NCBI GenBank assembly: GCA_002337215.1
Contig: DDFO01000034.1
Span: 32,828-45,898 of the forward strand
Reading direction: 5' to 3'
Length of the DNA stretch: 13,071 nt
Source: Phycisphaerales bacterium UBA1926
GTDB lineage: Bacteria > Planctomycetota > Phycisphaerae > Phycisphaerales > UBA1924
Positions 11,636 through 13,071 of this stretch are shown here, in pieces (the first letter of the stretch is position 1; each line of letters starts with the position of its first letter). The position numbers were made by a program, and so were the translations under genes. The notes beneath the pieces are model-generated. The model saw nothing but the letters and a program-made list of their open reading frames with translations. It had not been told where the DNA came from and did no database searches.

Positions 11636-12244
11636 GGCTCGGTCCTTTCCCGTGGTCCCGGCCATGACGCGGCGCGCTGGCCGGTCCTGTGTATGAAAGC
11701 GTGGACGGCCCGTTCCCCAGTCCACCCACGCGCGGCCGGAGGCGCCGGCATCAGTCCGCGCGTGGCCGGGGGGGATCTGTGCTTCCTCATCAATATGTTA
11801 TTGCGGATCAAATGATGTCGAAAGGGTCTGTGACATTTTCATCCCTCGCCCGCACCCGACCGCGGGGTCTTGCGTGGGGGTTGGTCGCGGGTTCGGTTGG
11901 TTCGTCGGTTGGCACCGCCTCGCTGGGGTTTCAGGTTGGTTCACGGACCGATCGGCCATCGATCGATCCCGCCGGTGCTGGTCGCTCGCTCCGAGTGTTT
12001 CCCGGCATGACGCCGGGCCTCGGCTGCGCGATGGACATTCGAGAGGCGCGGCGAGTCGGCGGCGCGTCTTTGGATCGCGAGGCGGTTGGGATGCCCGGGC
12101 TCCGGCCGAGCGCACGGGGATCGAGCACGGAATTTTTTTTCGTCGGCCTCAACGCACGGGGTTTGGAAGAACCTTGGTTCACGGCACCGCTTCGGGAAAA
12201 GACGGTGCGAACCAACGCAACATACGCGAACGAAGGAGACTCAC
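11636..12244. other. 609-bp divergent intergenic region
   Basis: No gene is convincing here. A perfect 10-bp inverted repeat, CCACGCGCGG (11726-11735) and CCGCGCGTGG (11756-11765), lies in the presumed leader of the FG-GAP gene. An AT-rich patch at about 11785-11830 is the most likely promoter area for that gene on the minus strand. A run of eight T occurs at 12133-12140. A hairpin near 12176-12213 precedes the downstream gene. Confidence 0.55.
12176..12213 (+). promoter_or_regulatory. leader hairpin upstream of the last gene
   Basis: GGTTC (12176-12180) plus GCACCG (12184-12189) pairs with CGGTGC (12203-12208) plus GAACC (12209-12213), with a 3-nt bulge and a 13-nt loop. It ends 31 nt before the GTG start, upstream of the ribosome site. 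It could stabilise or regulate the mRNA. No known riboswitch is recognised. Confidence 0.4.
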
Positions 12245-13071
12245 GTGTTGACACACAAAGCTATCACTCTGACCACGGTTCTTACCTCCATCTGCGGGCT
12301 CGCCGGCGCGGCGGGCGCCGGGGACGCATCCGTCTACTCGGGCGCCGGCGCCGACGCCGCGTCGATCCTCGAGACGGTCGAGGCGTTCCGCGCCGAACTG
12401 GGCGATCTGAACGCCCCGAACCCCGGCACGCTCTGCGAGGGTCGCCGGCAGATCAACTGGGACGCGGCGCCCGACGCCATCTCGGCGCCCAACGCGTTCC
12501 CGGGCGACTTCTTCAACTTCAACGCCTTCCCTCGGGCCCGGGGCGTTGAGTTCACCACGCCCGGCACCGGGTTCCAGCTCTCGGCGACGGCCGCGAGCGG
12601 CGAAGGCGTCGAGTTCGACAACATCAACCCGGGGCTCAGCGCCCTGCTCGGCACGTTCAGCCCCGAGCGGCTTTTCACCCCGCTCGGCTCGACCGTCACC
12701 CACGTCGATTTCTTCATCCCGGGTTCAGCAGATGGGGCGATGACCCGGGGTTTCGGCGTGGTGTTCACCGACGTCGACGTCCAGGGCTCGGCGAGCATCG
12801 AGCTCTTCGACCAGTGGGGCGGCCTGCTCGGCTACTACGAGGCACCGGCGGGGGAGGGCGATGAGTCGCTCTCGTTCATCGGCGTTTCGTACGACGACGC
12901 GGTCGTCTCGAGCGTCACGATCTACTCGGGCAACACGCCGATCGACAGCGTCCCGCTTGAGGGCGAGCCGGGGGCTGACGTCGTCGCGATGGACGACTTC
13001 ATCTTCGGAGAGCCTGTGAACCTGAACGCGTGCGGACCCGCGTGCCCGGCCGACCTGACCGGCGACGGCAT
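12245..13071 (+). CDS. secreted protein with dockerin-type C-terminus beginning (3' end outside window)
   Basis: The frame is open from a GTG at 12245 to the window edge (275 codons). AAGGAG lies 6 nt before the GTG, which fixes this start. The signal peptide is about residues 1-25 (AITLTTVLTSICGLAGAAGA). The mature part has WDAAPDAISAPNAFPGDFFN, a beta-sandwich-like region with VTHVDFFIPG, GFGVVFTDVDVQGSASIELF and VAMDDFIFGEP. This recurs in a family of bacterial exported proteins of unknown function that I know only by pattern. The last residues, ACGPACPADLTGDG, open a calcium-binding dockerin loop, so a dockerin-type tail is expected just beyond the window. It lies in the chromosomal right flank. 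Confidence 0.8.
   Translation, partial: MLTHKAITLTTVLTSICGLAGAAGAGDASVYSGAGADAASILETVEAFRAELGDLNAPNPGTLCEGRRQINWDAAPDAISAPNAFPGDFFNFNAFPRARGVEFTTPGTGFQLSATAASGEGVEFDNINPGLSALLGTFSPERLFTPLGSTVTHVDFFIPGSADGAMTRGFGVVFTDVDVQGSASIELFDQWGGLLGYYEAPAGEGDESLSFIGVSYDDAVVSSVTIYSGNTPIDSVPLEGEPGADVVAMDDFIFGEPVNLNACGPACPADLTGDG

Noticed and set aside
10706..11815. Plus-strand 369-codon frame antisense to the FG-GAP gene
   Set aside because: It is a shadow of the 147-bp repeats; the minus-strand gene has a signal peptide, ribosome site, calcium loops and dockerin tail.
11689..12549. Long plus-strand frame of 286 codons across the intergenic region and the last gene
   Set aside because: It is Arg/Gly-rich, overlaps the well-supported 12245 gene in another frame and has no ribosome site or domain.

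Overview
The window looks like a high-GC Phycisphaerae-type planctomycete chromosome. Four predicted secreted proteins occur in 13 kb; three complete ones carry the GC-type dockerin tail ending in Gly-Cys-Pro at the C-terminus, and the fourth is cut off by the window edge just as the same kind of domain begins. The chromosomal flanks are a partial DUF2231 membrane protein (1-439, minus), a secreted dockerin-tailed protein (504-1352, minus), a tRNA-Ser(UGA) gene (1551-1635, plus), an FG-GAP/VCBS repeat protein (10433-11635, minus) and a partial secreted dockerin-type protein (12245-end, plus).

An integrated mobile element of 8,560 bp sits between the tRNA-Ser gene and a copy of its 3' part. 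The direct repeats 1573-1652 and 10133-10212 are 80 bp with two differences, and they mark attL and attR. The left half of the element is a leftward operon: two small excisionase-like helix-turn-helix proteins (5198-4968, 4971-4750), a winged-helix-like protein (4753-4337), a Prim-Pol type primase/polymerase (4340-3108) and a tyrosine integrase (from 3086). Three successive ATGA overlaps tie the first four genes together. A 16-bp perfect palindrome with flanking half-sites lies just upstream and is a likely operator. The content (integrase, AlpA/Xis-like HTH, primase, no capsid or terminase genes) resembles phage-satellite (PICI-like) or small replicating integrative elements. The right half carries cargo: a divergent pair of unrecognised genes (5276-6130 minus, 6253-7008 plus), a lower-GC secreted dockerin-tailed protein (7152-8012) and two paralogous single-pass membrane proteins (8501-8908, 9513-9887) set among duplicated non-coding blocks.

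The most unusual feature is that attP appears to lie inside the integrase coding sequence. In the integrated state the integrase frame runs antisense through the tRNA-Ser gene with no stop and continues in frame into the neighbouring dockerin gene (stop at 504). The apparent native 3' end of the integrase gene (9910-10132) is stranded at the other end of the element. Rejoining the two at attP gives one uninterrupted frame of exactly 579 codons. An identical 24-bp sequence occurs inside both ends in the same orientation but in different reading frames, which suggests integrase arm-binding sites. The two tRNA copies differ by a compensatory base pair in the variable arm, so the working tRNA is probably a host/element chimera.
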